Shown piece by piece: positions 39,670 to 48,245 of a stretch of 64,000 nucleotides of DNA. The notes below the pieces were generated by a model. It was not told the DNA's origin. It saw only the letters and a program-made list of their open reading frames with translations, and did not search any database. Within the stretch, counting starts at the first letter, position 1. Each line of letters begins with the position of its first letter. The translations under genes were made by a program, and so were the position numbers. Source of the stretch: Bellilinea sp040754815 (GTDB lineage Bacteria; Chloroflexota; Anaerolineae; Anaerolineales; Anaerolineaceae); the NCBI GenBank assembly GCA_040754815.1, contig JBFMBX010000005.1:62001-126000 (forward strand), written 5' to 3'.

Positions 39670-40992
39670 ATGAAATACTACATCTGGACCGAAGGTTGTC
39701 AGATGAACGTGGCCGATTCGCAGCGCGTGGCTTCGGCGCTGGAACACCTCGGTTATCACAGCGCGCCGCGCGCCGAAGAGGCCGATGTCATCGTGCTGAA
39801 TACCTGCGTGGTGCGCCAGTCGGCCGAGGAAAAAGCCTACGGGCGGCTCAGTTCACTGCGCCCGATCAAAAAACAGCGTCCCGATCTGGTGATCAACCTG
39901 ATGGGCTGTCTGGTGGGGGTCAAGGGCAACCCCAAAGTGGCCGAGCGCTTCCCGTATGTGGATGTCTTTTCGCCGCCGTCTGACCCGCGTCCGCTGGTGG
40001 AGTACCTGTTACGCCGCGACGGGCGCGATCTGGAACAGGCCGAGGTGACCGTGCGCTACGCCCTGCAGGATGAAGACCTGACCCTGCCGGCCGAACAGCG
40101 CGGCAATCTGGTTTCGGCTTTCATCCCGGTGGTTTACGGCTGTTCGCACGCCTGCACTTTCTGCATCATCCCCTACCGGCGCGGGATTGAAAAAAGCCGC
40201 CCGCCGCAGGAAATTTTGAACGAAGCCCGCGCGCTGGTGGCGCAGGGCGTTAAGGAAATCACCCTGCTGGGGCAGATTGTGGACCGCTACGGCAAAGACA
40301 ACCCCGATTACCCCACCCTCAGCGGGCTGCTGCGCCGCCTGCATCAGGTTGAGGGGCTGGAGCGCATCCGCTTCCTCACCTCGCACCCCAACTGGATGAC
40401 CGATGACCTGCTGGATGCGGTTGCCGAACTGCCCAAGGTCATGCCGCACATCGAAGTGCCGGTGCAGGCCGGCGATGACGAGGTGCTGGCCAACATGCGC
40501 CGCGGCTACACCGTTGAGCAGTACCGCCGGCTGGTGGAGAAAATCCGCGCCCGCATCCCCGGCGTTTCCATCGCCACGGATGTGATTGTCGGTTTCCCCG
40601 GCGAGAGCGAGGCGCAGTTCCAGCACACCTACGACCTGCTGGCCGAGTTGAAACTGGATGTGGCCCATCTGGCGCGCTACTCGCCGCGCGAGGGCACCGT
40701 TTCGGCGCGCCGCATGGCCGATGATGTGCCGGACGAGGAAAAGTGGCGGCGCTTCCGCCTGCTGGAAGAATTGCAGGAAAGCATCGCCGCCGAGATTCAC
40801 GCCACCTACCTCGGCAAGACGGTGGAAGTCTTATTTGAAGAGCAGGTGCGCGGGCGCTGGAAGGGACGCACCCCCACCAATAAACTGGTCTTTGTCGAAA
40901 GCGAGGCCGACCTGCGCGGTCAGATTCTGCCGGTGGAAATCACCTGGACGGGGCCGTGGTCCATGCAGGGGCGGCTGATTCGGGCGGCATGA
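39670..40992 (+). CDS. miaB: tRNA-2-methylthio-N6-dimethylallyladenosine synthase (MiaB)
   Basis: A 440-residue radical SAM methylthiotransferase that adds the 2-methylthio group to i6A37 of tRNAs. The N-terminal UPF0004 domain has the three cluster cysteines in TEGCQMNVADSQR, VLNTCVVRQSAEEKAYGRL and NLMGCLVGVKG. The radical SAM CxxxCxxC is YGCSHACTFCIIPYRRGIEK (residues about 157-176). TRAM is at the C-terminus (GKTVEVLFEEQVRGRWKGRT). Motifs favour MiaB over RimO or MtaB, although MtaB cannot be fully excluded. It heads an overlapping operon with an M23 peptidase and an SDR, read from a leaderless start. Confidence 0.93.
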   Translation: MKYYIWTEGCQMNVADSQRVASALEHLGYHSAPRAEEADVIVLNTCVVRQSAEEKAYGRLSSLRPIKKQRPDLVINLMGCLVGVKGNPKVAERFPYVDVFSPPSDPRPLVEYLLRRDGRDLEQAEVTVRYALQDEDLTLPAEQRGNLVSAFIPVVYGCSHACTFCIIPYRRGIEKSRPPQEILNEARALVAQGVKEITLLGQIVDRYGKDNPDYPTLSGLLRRLHQVEGLERIRFLTSHPNWMTDDLLDAVAELPKVMPHIEVPVQAGDDEVLANMRRGYTVEQYRRLVEKIRARIPGVSIATDVIVGFPGESEAQFQHTYDLLAELKLDVAHLARYSPREGTVSARRMADDVPDEEKWRRFRLLEELQESIAAEIHATYLGKTVEVLFEEQVRGRWKGRTPTNKLVFVESEADLRGQILPVEITWTGPWSMQGRLIRAA

Positions 40993-41720
40993 GGCGCGTC
41001 TTTCCTTTTTTGCTGGGCGGGGCGGTGATTGCCGCACTGGTGGCGGGTTACTTCTGGTTCATCCACCCGCGCCGCACGGCCGGACGCACCACCCGCGTGG
41101 TGCAGTTCATCCGCAACCCGCAGGCCTACGCCGATTGGATGGTGCGCGCCAATACGCGCTGTGAGGGCGCGCCGTTTGCCTTTCCCACCGACGGCTACAT
41201 CGGCTTCCTGTGGGATGATTCCTTCCGTCCCGGCCACCGCCACACCGGGCTGGATATTTTCGGCGGCACACCGGCGGGGCAAACGCCGGTTTACGCCGCT
41301 CACGATGGCTACCTGACCCGCCTGCCGGACTGGAAATCCACCGTCATCATCCGCATCCCGCACGACCCGCTCCAGCCCGGCCGTCAAATCTGGACGTATT
41401 ACACCCACCTGGCGGATGAGGCCGGCAATTCGTTCATCTCCGCCGAATTTCCGCCCGGCACGAGTGAGGTGTTCGTCAAACAGGGCACCCTGCTCGGCTT
41501 TCAGGGCAATTTTTCGGGCACGCCCAACGCGCCGGTGGGGGTGCATTTGCACTTTTCGATTGTGAAGGATGACGGACAGGGGCACTTTCTCAACGAGCTG
41601 GAGATTGTCAACACGCTTGACCCCTCGCCCTATTTCAACCTGCGCCTGAACGCCAACGATAACCCAACCATGCCGCCGTTGTGTCCTGCTGTAGCCGGAC
41701 AGGGGGGCAGCCAGCCATGA
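40989..41720 (+). CDS. M23-family peptidoglycan peptidase, membrane-anchored
   Basis: A 243-residue protein with an N-terminal membrane helix (VFPFLLGGAVIAALVAGYFW) and an outward LytM/M23 domain. The zinc ligands appear as His...Asp in FRPGHRHTGLDIFGG and as HxH in PVGVHLHFSIVKDD, the classic M23 set. It therefore probably cleaves cell-wall peptide cross-links or regulates an amidase. The ATG at 40989 overlaps the miaB stop (ATGA) and its own stop overlaps the next start the same way. Confidence 0.85.
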   Translation: MRRVFPFLLGGAVIAALVAGYFWFIHPRRTAGRTTRVVQFIRNPQAYADWMVRANTRCEGAPFAFPTDGYIGFLWDDSFRPGHRHTGLDIFGGTPAGQTPVYAAHDGYLTRLPDWKSTVIIRIPHDPLQPGRQIWTYYTHLADEAGNSFISAEFPPGTSEVFVKQGTLLGFQGNFSGTPNAPVGVHLHFSIVKDDGQGHFLNELEIVNTLDPSPYFNLRLNANDNPTMPPLCPAVAGQGGSQP

Positions 41721-42334
41721 GCGGCAGGAATGGTTCCGCCCCCGCCCGTTTGGCACTGATTTGCGGAGCAGGACGCCCGCCGGGTCGGGAGATTGCGCTG
41801 GGGCTGGCTGCTGCCGGCTGGCACATCGCCGCCCACGATTTGCAGCCCCTGCAACTGGAAGAATTGAAGCAGGAAATCGAAGCACAGGGTGCGGGCTGCC
41901 ATACCTATGTGGGGGATACCGGCAAGGGGCTGGCCGCCCGCGCCCTGATTGAGGACGTATTGAACGACTGGGGCCGGCTGGACGCGCTGATTTACTGCCT
42001 GCAAGCCGCCCCGCGCGCCGATTTGCTGATGTTGGACGAGTGGGACTGGCAGCGTTCGCTGGAAATCAACCTGAGCGCGCCGTTTTTGCTGGCGCAAGCG
42101 GCCGCCTCGGTCATGCAGCCGCAGCAGAGCGGCGGGGTGTTCTTTGTCATCCAGCCGGAACTGGCCGCCGAATCACTGGCGCTGAGGGCGGCGCAGGCCG
42201 GAATCCGCGGGCTGGCGGAGGGTATCGCTTCTTCACTGCTGGCGTATAATATCCATAGTGCTGTGTTCACCGTCCATTCAGGCGAGGGGCAAACCGTTGC
42301 CGGCGAGGTAGTGCGGCGCGTTTGCGCGGCCTGA
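41717..42334 (+). CDS. SDR-fold protein with degenerate active site
   Basis: A 205-residue short-chain dehydrogenase/reductase-fold protein. The Rossmann opening ALICGAGRPPGREIALGLAA stands where TGxxxGxG would be, with the middle Gly replaced by Pro. LQPLQLEELKQEIEAQGAGC, DALIYCLQAAPRA and SLEINLSAPFLLAQAAASVM follow the SDR core. The catalytic Ser-Tyr-x-x-x-Lys is not found: the expected spot reads AAESLALRAAQAGIRGLAEG. It may bind NAD(P) without classic catalysis, or use another chemistry. The start overlaps the M23 stop. The AAC(3)-like gene follows after 44 bp. Confidence 0.75.
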   Translation: MSGRNGSAPARLALICGAGRPPGREIALGLAAAGWHIAAHDLQPLQLEELKQEIEAQGAGCHTYVGDTGKGLAARALIEDVLNDWGRLDALIYCLQAAPRADLLMLDEWDWQRSLEINLSAPFLLAQAAASVMQPQQSGGVFFVIQPELAAESLALRAAQAGIRGLAEGIASSLLAYNIHSAVFTVHSGEGQTVAGEVVRRVCAA

Positions 42335-42378
42335 GGGTGGTTGTTGCACGGCCATCCCAAAGCACGGGGGAGGCTGCC

Positions 42379-43179
42379 ATGCCGTTATCGTTTCGCGAGT
42401 TGGTGCAGGGGTTGCAGCGGCTGGGTATCCCGGCCGGTAAGCCGGTGATTGCCCACGCCTCACTGAAATCGTTTGGAGAAGTGCGCGGCGGAGCCGAAAC
42501 CCTGCTCGGCGCGTTGCTTACCGTCTTCCCGCGCCTGATGATGCCCACCCACACCTACCAGACCATGCTGATTCCCGAAGATGGCCCGGCGGACAATGCC
42601 ATTCAGTACGGCAGCGGGCGCGACCAGAACGCCATGGCGGTTTTCTTCACCCCCCACCTGCCGGCTGACCCGCTGATGGGCCTTCTGCCGGAAGTGCTGC
42701 GCCGGCACCCGCAGGCCAAGCGTTCGGCGCACCCCATTCTGTCCTTCACGGGCGTGGGGGTGGAGGATGCGCTGGCCGCCCAAACGCTGGCCGAACCGCT
42801 GGCGCCCATCCGCGTGTTGAACGAGGAAGAGGGCTGGGTGCTGCTGCTGGGGGTGGATCACACCGTCAACACCAGCATTCACTACGCCGAAAAACTGGCC
42901 GGGCGGCGGCAGTTTGTGCGCTGGGCGCTCACCCCCAACGGCGTGGCGGAGTGTCCGGGTTTTCCGGGCTGTTCGCTGGGGTTCGAAAAGGCCGTGCCCG
43001 TGCTGCAGGCCGTCACCCGCGAGGTGATGGTTGGCAGCGCGAGGGTGCGCGCCCTGCCGCTGATGGAGATGACCGGCCTGCTGGTGGCGGCAATCAAAGA
43101 AGACCCGCTGGCTTTTCTGTGCGATGACCCCGCCTGCGAACGTTGTAACGCAACCCGGCAGGCCGCGACCGGAGGATAG
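42379..43179 (+). CDS. AAC(3)-family N-acetyltransferase-like protein
   Basis: A 266-residue protein of the aminoglycoside 3-N-acetyltransferase (AAC(3)/YokD) fold. Family blocks are PVIAHASLKSFGEVRGGAET, LMMPTHTYQTM, KRSAHPILSFTGVG, ILLGVDHTVNTSIHYAE-like residues and a Cys-rich ending DDPACERCNATRQ. Many chromosomal members are not resistance genes and have unknown acyl acceptors, so resistance should not be assumed. The ATG at 42379 has GGGAGG ahead. It lies between the SDR and the MNT gene on the same strand. Confidence 0.8.
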   Translation: MPLSFRELVQGLQRLGIPAGKPVIAHASLKSFGEVRGGAETLLGALLTVFPRLMMPTHTYQTMLIPEDGPADNAIQYGSGRDQNAMAVFFTPHLPADPLMGLLPEVLRRHPQAKRSAHPILSFTGVGVEDALAAQTLAEPLAPIRVLNEEEGWVLLLGVDHTVNTSIHYAEKLAGRRQFVRWALTPNGVAECPGFPGCSLGFEKAVPVLQAVTREVMVGSARVRALPLMEMTGLLVAAIKEDPLAFLCDDPACERCNATRQAATGG

Positions 43180-43185
43180 GTAATC

Positions 43186-43476
43186 TTGGAACTGGACGAT
43201 TTACTGACCCGACTTCGAGAATTGCAGCCTTACCTGCAAAAGCAATATCGCGTGAAAACGCTGGAAGTGTTTGGTTCCTACGCGCGCGGGGAAGAAAATG
43301 CGGAAAGCGATCTTGATTTGCTTGTAACGTTTGAAATCGTTCCTTCGTTATTCAAATTCTTATCTCTGGAACTATTCTTAAGCGATCAATTAGGTATAAA
43401 AGTTGACCTCATCATAAAGGATAACCTCAAACCCGATTTGGCCCCCGCTATTCTGAAAGAGGCAAAGCCGGTATGA
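43186..43476 (+). CDS. MNT-type nucleotidyltransferase antitoxin
   Basis: A 96-residue minimal nucleotidyltransferase. The active site is VFGSYARGEENAESDLDLLV, i.e. G-S-x10-D-x-D, the signature of MNT antitoxins that AMPylate a HEPN partner. The start is TTG, preceded by GGAGG 10 nt upstream, directly after the AAC(3)-like gene. The base composition is AT-richer than in the operon ahead, which suggests insertion of a small toxin-antitoxin module. The stop TGA is part of ATGA, but the frame relation to the HEPN gene has been disturbed. Confidence 0.85.
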   Translation: MELDDLLTRLRELQPYLQKQYRVKTLEVFGSYARGEENAESDLDLLVTFEIVPSLFKFLSLELFLSDQLGIKVDLIIKDNLKPDLAPAILKEAKPV

Positions 43477-43515
43477 CTGACCTATCGCCGTGAGATAACG
43501 GTATATATTCGAGAC

Positions 43516-43830
43516 ATGTTGGAGAATTCCAGAAAGGCTTTATTGTTTGTTGAAGGGGTTGATTTTGAAAGCTTTATCAATGATGAAAAAACTCTCTATG
43601 CGATCATTCGGGCAATTGAGGTCATTGGTGAGGCGGCAAAAAAAGTTCCTTTGGAATTTCGAGAAACCTATCCGCAAATACCCTGGCGGGAAATTGCGGC
43701 TACCAGAGACAAACTGATTCACGAATATTTTGGGATCAACCATCGAGTAATCTGGAATACTGTGAAAGAGGATTTGCCCGGTCTGATTATTGAATTGGAA
43801 AAAATTTTAAGAGATTTTGACGTAAAATGA
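43516..43830 (+). CDS. HEPN (DUF86) RNase-like toxin, start region altered
   Basis: A 104-residue HEPN-domain protein from the first usable ATG. The catalytic R-x4-H-x-Y motif is present in AATRDKLIHEYFGINHR, which implies RNA cleavage activity kept off by the MNT partner. The frame is open upstream back to the MNT stop and encodes TYRREITVYIRD, which matches the usual DUF86 N-terminus, but no ATG, GTG or TTG is available there. The ATG that overlaps the MNT stop is out of frame, as if TGAC had been duplicated (TGACTGAC at 43474-43481). A CTG at 43477 could start the full protein. Expression may be reduced. Confidence 0.75.
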   Translation: MLENSRKALLFVEGVDFESFINDEKTLYAIIRAIEVIGEAAKKVPLEFRETYPQIPWREIAATRDKLIHEYFGINHRVIWNTVKEDLPGLIIELEKILRDFDVK

Positions 43831-43838
43831 TCTGAAGC

Positions 43839-43871
43839 AGGATTGATGTTTGCAATCCTTTATTTTTTTAA
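43839..43871 (+). terminator. Intrinsic terminator after the MNT/HEPN pair
   Basis: AGGATTG (43839-43845) and CAATCCT (43853-43859) form a 7-bp stem with a 7-nt loop, followed by TTATTTTTTTAA. It closes the long operon that starts at miaB. Confidence 0.75.
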
Positions 43872-43952
43872 CCCTCAAGTGTTTTTTTAACCTGTGTTAG
43901 AATTAGGGACGGCTGAAAAACAGCCGGTAAAATCTATCTGGTAAGGTGAACC

Positions 43953-45233
43953 ATGCCTGCTAACGCATTCGAAGAACTCCAATGGCGCGGGCTGGTCTTT
44001 GATTGTATCGAAGGCGTCCAGAACCTGCTTGCCACCCAAAGCGTAACCGTTTACAACGGTTTTGATGTGACCGCCGACAGCCTGCACATCGGCCACCTTG
44101 TGCCGCTGCTGGCGCTGGCGCGCTTGCAGCGCTACGGTCATCACCCCATTGCGGTGGCGGGTGGCGGCACGACCATGATCGGCGACCCGAGCGGCAAAAG
44201 CAGCGAACGCCCCCTGCTTTCCCGCCAGCAGATCGAAGAAAATGCCGAAGCCATCAAGCAGCAATTGGCGCGTTTTCTGGATTTTGATTCCAGAACCAAC
44301 CCGGCGCGGCTGGTCAATAACGCCGACTGGCTGCTGCCCCTCAACCTGATCGAGTTCCTGCGCGATATCGGCAAGCATTTCACCGTCAATTATATGATTG
44401 CCAAAGATTCGGTGCGCGTCCGGCTGGAGCGCGAAGAGGGCATTTCCTTCACCGAGTTCAGTTACATGCTGCTACAAGCCTACGACTTTCTACATCTCCA
44501 CCGCACTTACGGCTGCCTGCTGCAAACCGGCGGCTCGGATCAGTGGGGCAACATCACCGCCGGGGTGGAGTTGATTCGCCGCGTGACCGGCCGAACGGCC
44601 TACGGGCTGGTCTATCCGCTCATCACCAAGTCCGATGGCAGTAAGTTCGGCAAGACGGAAAGCGGCGCCGTCTGGCTTGACCCCCAACGCACCTCGCCCT
44701 ACCGCTTCTACCAGTTCTGGCTGAACACCGATGACCGGGATGTGATTCACTACCTCAAAGTGTTTACCTTCCTCACCCAGCCGGAAATTGAGGAATTACA
44801 GCACGCGCTGGAAGAACGGCCCGAACAGCGCGAGGCCCAGCGCACGCTGGCGCGGCTGATGACCGGTATGCTGCACGGCGAAACCGCCCTGGCGCGGGCC
44901 GAGCAGGCCGCACAGGTGCTGTTCGGCGGCGCGGTGGAGGGACTTTCGGCTGCCGAGATTGAGGATATCTTTGCCGATGTGCCCTCGGCGCGGTTGAACA
45001 AAGACCAATTCGGCGGCGCGGGCCTGAACATTGTGGATTTGCTGGTCAACAGCGGCATGATGAAATCCAAAGGGGAGGCGCGCCGCGCCATCAACGAGGG
45101 CGGCATCTACCTCAACAACCACCGCATTGGCGAAAGCGAGCGGCAGGTGACGGTGAACGACCTGCTGGAGGGGCGTTTCCTCGTCCTGCGGCGCGGTAAA
45201 AAGACCTACTTTTTAGTGGAAGTGATCGGCTAA
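43953..45233 (+). CDS. tyrS: Tyrosyl-tRNA synthetase
   Basis: A 426-residue class I aminoacyl-tRNA synthetase that charges tRNA-Tyr. The HIGH motif is SLHIGHLVPLLALARLQ, and the KMSKS loop is represented by GSKFGKTESGAVWLD. Tyr-binding blocks include YNGFDVTADSLHIGH and QAYDFLHLHRTYGCLLQTGG, and GGSDQWGNITAG is also typical. The C-terminal S4 RNA-binding domain is LLVNSGMMKSKGEARRAINE. The length fits bacterial TyrS. AAGGTGAACC precedes the ATG. The leader of roughly 40 nt holds a small hairpin (ggctgaaaaacagcc) but no T-box. Confidence 0.97.
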   Translation: MPANAFEELQWRGLVFDCIEGVQNLLATQSVTVYNGFDVTADSLHIGHLVPLLALARLQRYGHHPIAVAGGGTTMIGDPSGKSSERPLLSRQQIEENAEAIKQQLARFLDFDSRTNPARLVNNADWLLPLNLIEFLRDIGKHFTVNYMIAKDSVRVRLEREEGISFTEFSYMLLQAYDFLHLHRTYGCLLQTGGSDQWGNITAGVELIRRVTGRTAYGLVYPLITKSDGSKFGKTESGAVWLDPQRTSPYRFYQFWLNTDDRDVIHYLKVFTFLTQPEIEELQHALEERPEQREAQRTLARLMTGMLHGETALARAEQAAQVLFGGAVEGLSAAEIEDIFADVPSARLNKDQFGGAGLNIVDLLVNSGMMKSKGEARRAINEGGIYLNNHRIGESERQVTVNDLLEGRFLVLRRGKKTYFLVEVIG

Positions 45234-45239
45234 AAGGTC

Positions 45240-45345
45240 GGTTTCCCGCAAAGCCATTGCAGAGGCCGGGCGGGTTAAGCCGTTTACGTCATTGCAAGCC
45301 GCCGTCAGGCGGCGTGGCAATCTCCCGCAAAATCGCTTTACCCCA
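45240..45345. repeat. Dispersed palindromic repeat, copy 6
   Basis: This copy contains tttcccgcaaagccattgca, then tttacgtcattgcaagccgc and ggcgtggcaatctcccgc. It separates tyrS from the convergent DinB-like gene. Confidence 0.8.
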
Positions 45346-46060
45346 GTTCGCGCGTGCCGGAGAGCAGTTTTTGAATGTGGGCGATATGATCGCGTTCGTG
45401 CCACGCAGCGCGGCGCAGCAATTTGCGCGGACTCCAGAATTCCCCGTCCTTGCCCACCACCTGCACCGCACCTTCCAGCGTGGGCAGCACCTCTTCCAGC
45501 CGCCGCCGCACCCATGTTAATTGTTCAAAGACATCTTCCGGAAGTTCGCGGCGGCTGATGCCCGCCAGCCCCAGCCGGTCAAGGTACCACCACTCGGCTC
45601 TGGCCACATGCCCCAGCACACCGCGTATACTCCAGCGTTCGCCGGGGTAAGGCCGGTCGAGGATGGTATCCGACAGACCCTCCACCAGTTTGAGCAAATC
45701 GGCACGGCTGAAAGAGAGAATATCCAGCCCGCGGCGCACTTCCACGCGGGTGAGCGGCTTCCAGTCGTAGCGGAACCAGCCGTTGACCGAGTAGCGCCCA
45801 TCTTCCTTAACATCAAAATTTTCATCAATTTCGTAAACATCCCACACATCCACCAGCCGCACATCCACATCGTGGACATCGTTGAGCCACGATTGCGCCG
45901 TATGGGCGGCGACCCAGCGTTTATATTCCAGAAACGCCAGCGCCATGTTCATCACTGCCTCGCTGCCGTCACTGCCGTAGGCAAAACAACCGGGGTGCTC
46001 CAGCGCCCACGCCAGCGAACGGTTTTCAAAATTGTTTTCAAGGCCGACCAGAAGGTGCAT
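45338..46060 (-). CDS. DinB-like (YfiT) protein
   Basis: A 240-residue cytoplasmic protein. Its C-terminal half is a DinB/DUF664-type four-helix bundle with the usual metal-binding histidines in RGVLGHVARAEWWYLDRLGL and RRAAWHERDHIAHIQKLLSG. The N-terminal 100 residues (MHLLVGLENNFENRSLAWAL, PGCFAYGSDGSEAVMNMALA) do not match a domain I know; they may be a small adapter or a sensor. DinB proteins are predicted thiol-dependent metalloenzymes or DNA-damage-linked proteins, often in mycothiol- or bacillithiol-using bacteria. GGAG precedes the ATG. Confidence 0.8.
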   Translation of the reverse strand: MHLLVGLENNFENRSLAWALEHPGCFAYGSDGSEAVMNMALAFLEYKRWVAAHTAQSWLNDVHDVDVRLVDVWDVYEIDENFDVKEDGRYSVNGWFRYDWKPLTRVEVRRGLDILSFSRADLLKLVEGLSDTILDRPYPGERWSIRGVLGHVARAEWWYLDRLGLAGISRRELPEDVFEQLTWVRRRLEEVLPTLEGAVQVVGKDGEFWSPRKLLRRAAWHERDHIAHIQKLLSGTRELG

Positions 46061-46162
46061 GGGTTAACTCCGCGTTCAAATTAAAATGAAGTTGATTAAT
46101 TATAGCCCGTTGTTCGTCTTTTATTCGGCTAAAAGGCGGGGGTATCAGAGATGCCGTGGTTA

Positions 46163-46199
46163 ATAAAATTCCCGAACAATGCTCGGAATTGTTCGGGAA
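46163..46199 (-). terminator. Intrinsic terminator after the CHRD gene
   Basis: A perfect 12-bp stem, TTCCCGAACAAT (46169-46180) with ATTGTTCGGGAA (46188-46199), and a 7-nt loop. On the minus strand it is followed by TTTTATTA. It lies 27 bp after the CHRD stop codon. Confidence 0.85.
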
Positions 46200-46225
46200 T
46201 TTGGGAATGGAGTTTGGAAAAAGGA

Positions 46226-46738
46226 TTATTGTTCGATCAGCTGACCGCGCGCCTCACCGGCCGGGTTGAGGGCTGTGTGAACGTTGACGTAGATCAATCC
46301 ATCATTGAGATAACTGGTGAACTGAGCACCGGTCACGCCGGCCGCCATTAACTGAGCGGGGCCGATGACGCCGGTGATATAGAGATTGCCGTCGGCATCA
46401 TAAGTACACGCCCCCACCACCGAGGGGGACGGCGCACCGCACAGGCTGATGAACACAGGGGCATTTTGGGTGGCATCCGCCGGGGCGTGCAGGTGAACAC
46501 CGCCCGCCGGGCCGGAGAGATTGCGCACAATCACGCCAAAACTGAAGGTACCATCCTGGTTGGATGTCACCACGGCCGAGCCGCGCGCGTTGGAGTCCAC
46601 CACTTCGTGCAGTTCATTGGCAGTGGAGAGACTGGCTTTGAACACCACCTTTCGGGCTACGGCGGTGCTGTCGGGCAGGGCCAGGGCAAAGGCTACCACA
46701 AAGATAAGCCCGATTAATAACCATTTTTGGAAACGCAT
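46226..46738 (-). CDS. Secreted CHRD-domain protein
   Basis: A 170-residue exported protein. The signal peptide reads MRFQKWLLIGLIFVVAFALA with cleavage probably after TAVA. The CHRD domain follows: VVFKASLSTANELHEVVDSN, ARGSAVVTSNQDGTFSFGVI, PAGGVHLHAPADATQNAPVF and NVHTALNPAGEARGQL. CHRD domains are extracellular beta structures named after chordin, of unknown role in bacteria. The ATG at 46738 is set by an AGGAGGTGG upstream. The gene is alone and is closed by a strong terminator. Confidence 0.88.
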   Translation of the reverse strand: MRFQKWLLIGLIFVVAFALALPDSTAVARKVVFKASLSTANELHEVVDSNARGSAVVTSNQDGTFSFGVIVRNLSGPAGGVHLHAPADATQNAPVFISLCGAPSPSVVGACTYDADGNLYITGVIGPAQLMAAGVTGAQFTSYLNDGLIYVNVHTALNPAGEARGQLIEQ

Positions 46739-46987
46739 GGAACCACCTCCTAGTGAAGATAAAGGAAAATTCGATGTTTTCATTGTACAATCCGAAAAAT
46801 CGAAAATCAATTACTAAACAGGTCAATAATCTTATAATTTTATTTGAATCTGCGACACTCCAAAAGGATTAGACCGCCGGCCAACCCCCCTGTTTATGCT
46901 ATTGCCTCTTGAACTTTCATCCCGCCCGCCCGGCAGCAGATGTGTTCAAAACTCAAACTGACCCCTCGCTGCCGCCCTGCTCCCTGC

Positions 46988-46993
46988 TATAAT
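46988..46993 (+). promoter_or_regulatory. -10 box of the leaderless LCP gene
   Basis: TATAAT, a 7-nt gap and then the ATG at 47001, with no Shine-Dalgarno. Its gap length equals that of miaB, the BCD gene and the CelD-like gene. Confidence 0.55.
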
Positions 46994-47000
46994 TCTATGG

Positions 47001-48245
47001 ATGCTTGCTTTTCACCGCTTCAAAAATGGGCTGTCGGCCCTGCTGGCTGGGGCGGCAGGGGTGTTGTTGTTTTTCATCCTGCTGAGTGGATGCTCTGCGC
47101 CGTCACCGCATCTTACCGCCACCCCCTCGGCCACCGCATCGCCGCTGCCTTCCGCCATTCCTTCATCCACTCCCACATTGCCGGATATCCGCACGCCGCG
47201 CGCCGTGTTTCCCACCCCCCGCCTCACACCGGTCACCCCCATTCCCCCGCCGCTCGGTCAAATCCGCCTGCCGGTGGAGGTGCGCACGCTGGTGCTGGTA
47301 GGGTTGGATTACACCACGCCCTACGCCGGCCGCGGCGATGCCGTTGCGCTGGTCTTTTATCATCCCCGCCTTGGGCGCGCCAGTGTGCTTTCCCTGCCGC
47401 CGGATTTATTCGTCTATGTTCCCGGCTTTACCATGCAGCGGCTCAACACAGCCTATGCCGTGGGCGGGCCGCGCATGCTGGCCGATACGTTGGAGTACAA
47501 CTTTGGCGTGCGCCCGGATGATTACGCCGTTGTTCGTCTGGAAGCCTTTGTGTACCTGATTGATGACCTCGGCGGGCTGGAAGTGACCGTCATCGAAAAA
47601 ATGCCCGAAATCTGCAACGATATTCCCCCCGGCCGCCACCTGTTGAACGGCGATCAGGTGATGTGCTTTGTGCGTTACCGCATTGGCGAGAATGAGGAAA
47701 ACCGCAACCTGCGCCAGCAGGAAATTTTACGGCTGATCGTCCAGCGCATGGTCTCCGGCGGAACGCTGGCGCGCCTGCCGGAACTGTTTCAGAATTACCG
47801 CAGCAGTGTGGAAAGCAGTCTCACCCTGCCGGATTTGCAGGCACTGATTCCCTTTGCCTTAAGGCTGGGGGATGCCGGACATCTGGGTTTCTTCCGGCTG
47901 GGGAGCGATGCCCTGCAAGCGTGGGAGTTGCCGCAGGAACTGAAAGCGGTGGTCTTTCTTCCGCGGCGGGAACGCCTTGCCGAAGTGGTGCAGGCGGCCA
48001 TTGACTATGTGCTGACCCCGCTGCCCAACACCGAGCGCCTGCTGACGCTGGAGTATGAACTGACCACCAGCCCCACCCCCACCAGCACTGCCACCCCCAC
48101 GCTCACTCCCACCGTCACGGCCACCCTGCCCGCTACCACCACCTTCACCCCCACCCTCAACCTGACTCCGACCCCTACCGGCAGCATCACCCCCACCGGC
48201 TCGATCACCATCTCGCCAACCGCAAGCCTTACTCCCGCACCGTAA
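47001..48245 (+). CDS. LytR-CpsA-Psr (LCP) family lipoprotein
   Basis: A 414-residue membrane-anchored protein. The N-terminal hydrophobic segment with LLSGCS looks like a lipobox, and a Pro/Thr/Ser linker follows to about residue 85. The LCP domain begins VRTLVLVGLDYTTPYAGRGD, with the expected Asp/Arg-rich site in GRGDAVALVFYHPRLGRASV, then LNTAYAVGGPRMLADTLEYN, and RYRIGENEENRNLRQQEILR. LCP enzymes move glycans from lipid carriers onto the cell wall or other acceptors. The C-terminal 60 residues are a Thr/Pro-rich tail. The transglycosylase-like gene downstream supports a cell-envelope role. Confidence 0.85.
   Translation: MLAFHRFKNGLSALLAGAAGVLLFFILLSGCSAPSPHLTATPSATASPLPSAIPSSTPTLPDIRTPRAVFPTPRLTPVTPIPPPLGQIRLPVEVRTLVLVGLDYTTPYAGRGDAVALVFYHPRLGRASVLSLPPDLFVYVPGFTMQRLNTAYAVGGPRMLADTLEYNFGVRPDDYAVVRLEAFVYLIDDLGGLEVTVIEKMPEICNDIPPGRHLLNGDQVMCFVRYRIGENEENRNLRQQEILRLIVQRMVSGGTLARLPELFQNYRSSVESSLTLPDLQALIPFALRLGDAGHLGFFRLGSDALQAWELPQELKAVVFLPRRERLAEVVQAAIDYVLTPLPNTERLLTLEYELTTSPTPTSTATPTLTPTVTATLPATTTFTPTLNLTPTPTGSITPTGSITISPTASLTPAP

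Noticed and set aside
42379..43179. Acquired aminoglycoside resistance gene
   Set aside because: The fold fits AAC(3), but the gene sits in a housekeeping-like operon with native base composition, so a resistance role is not supported.
43872..43952. T-box riboswitch before tyrS
   Set aside because: The leader is too short and lacks the T-box sequence and specifier loop; only a small hairpin is seen.
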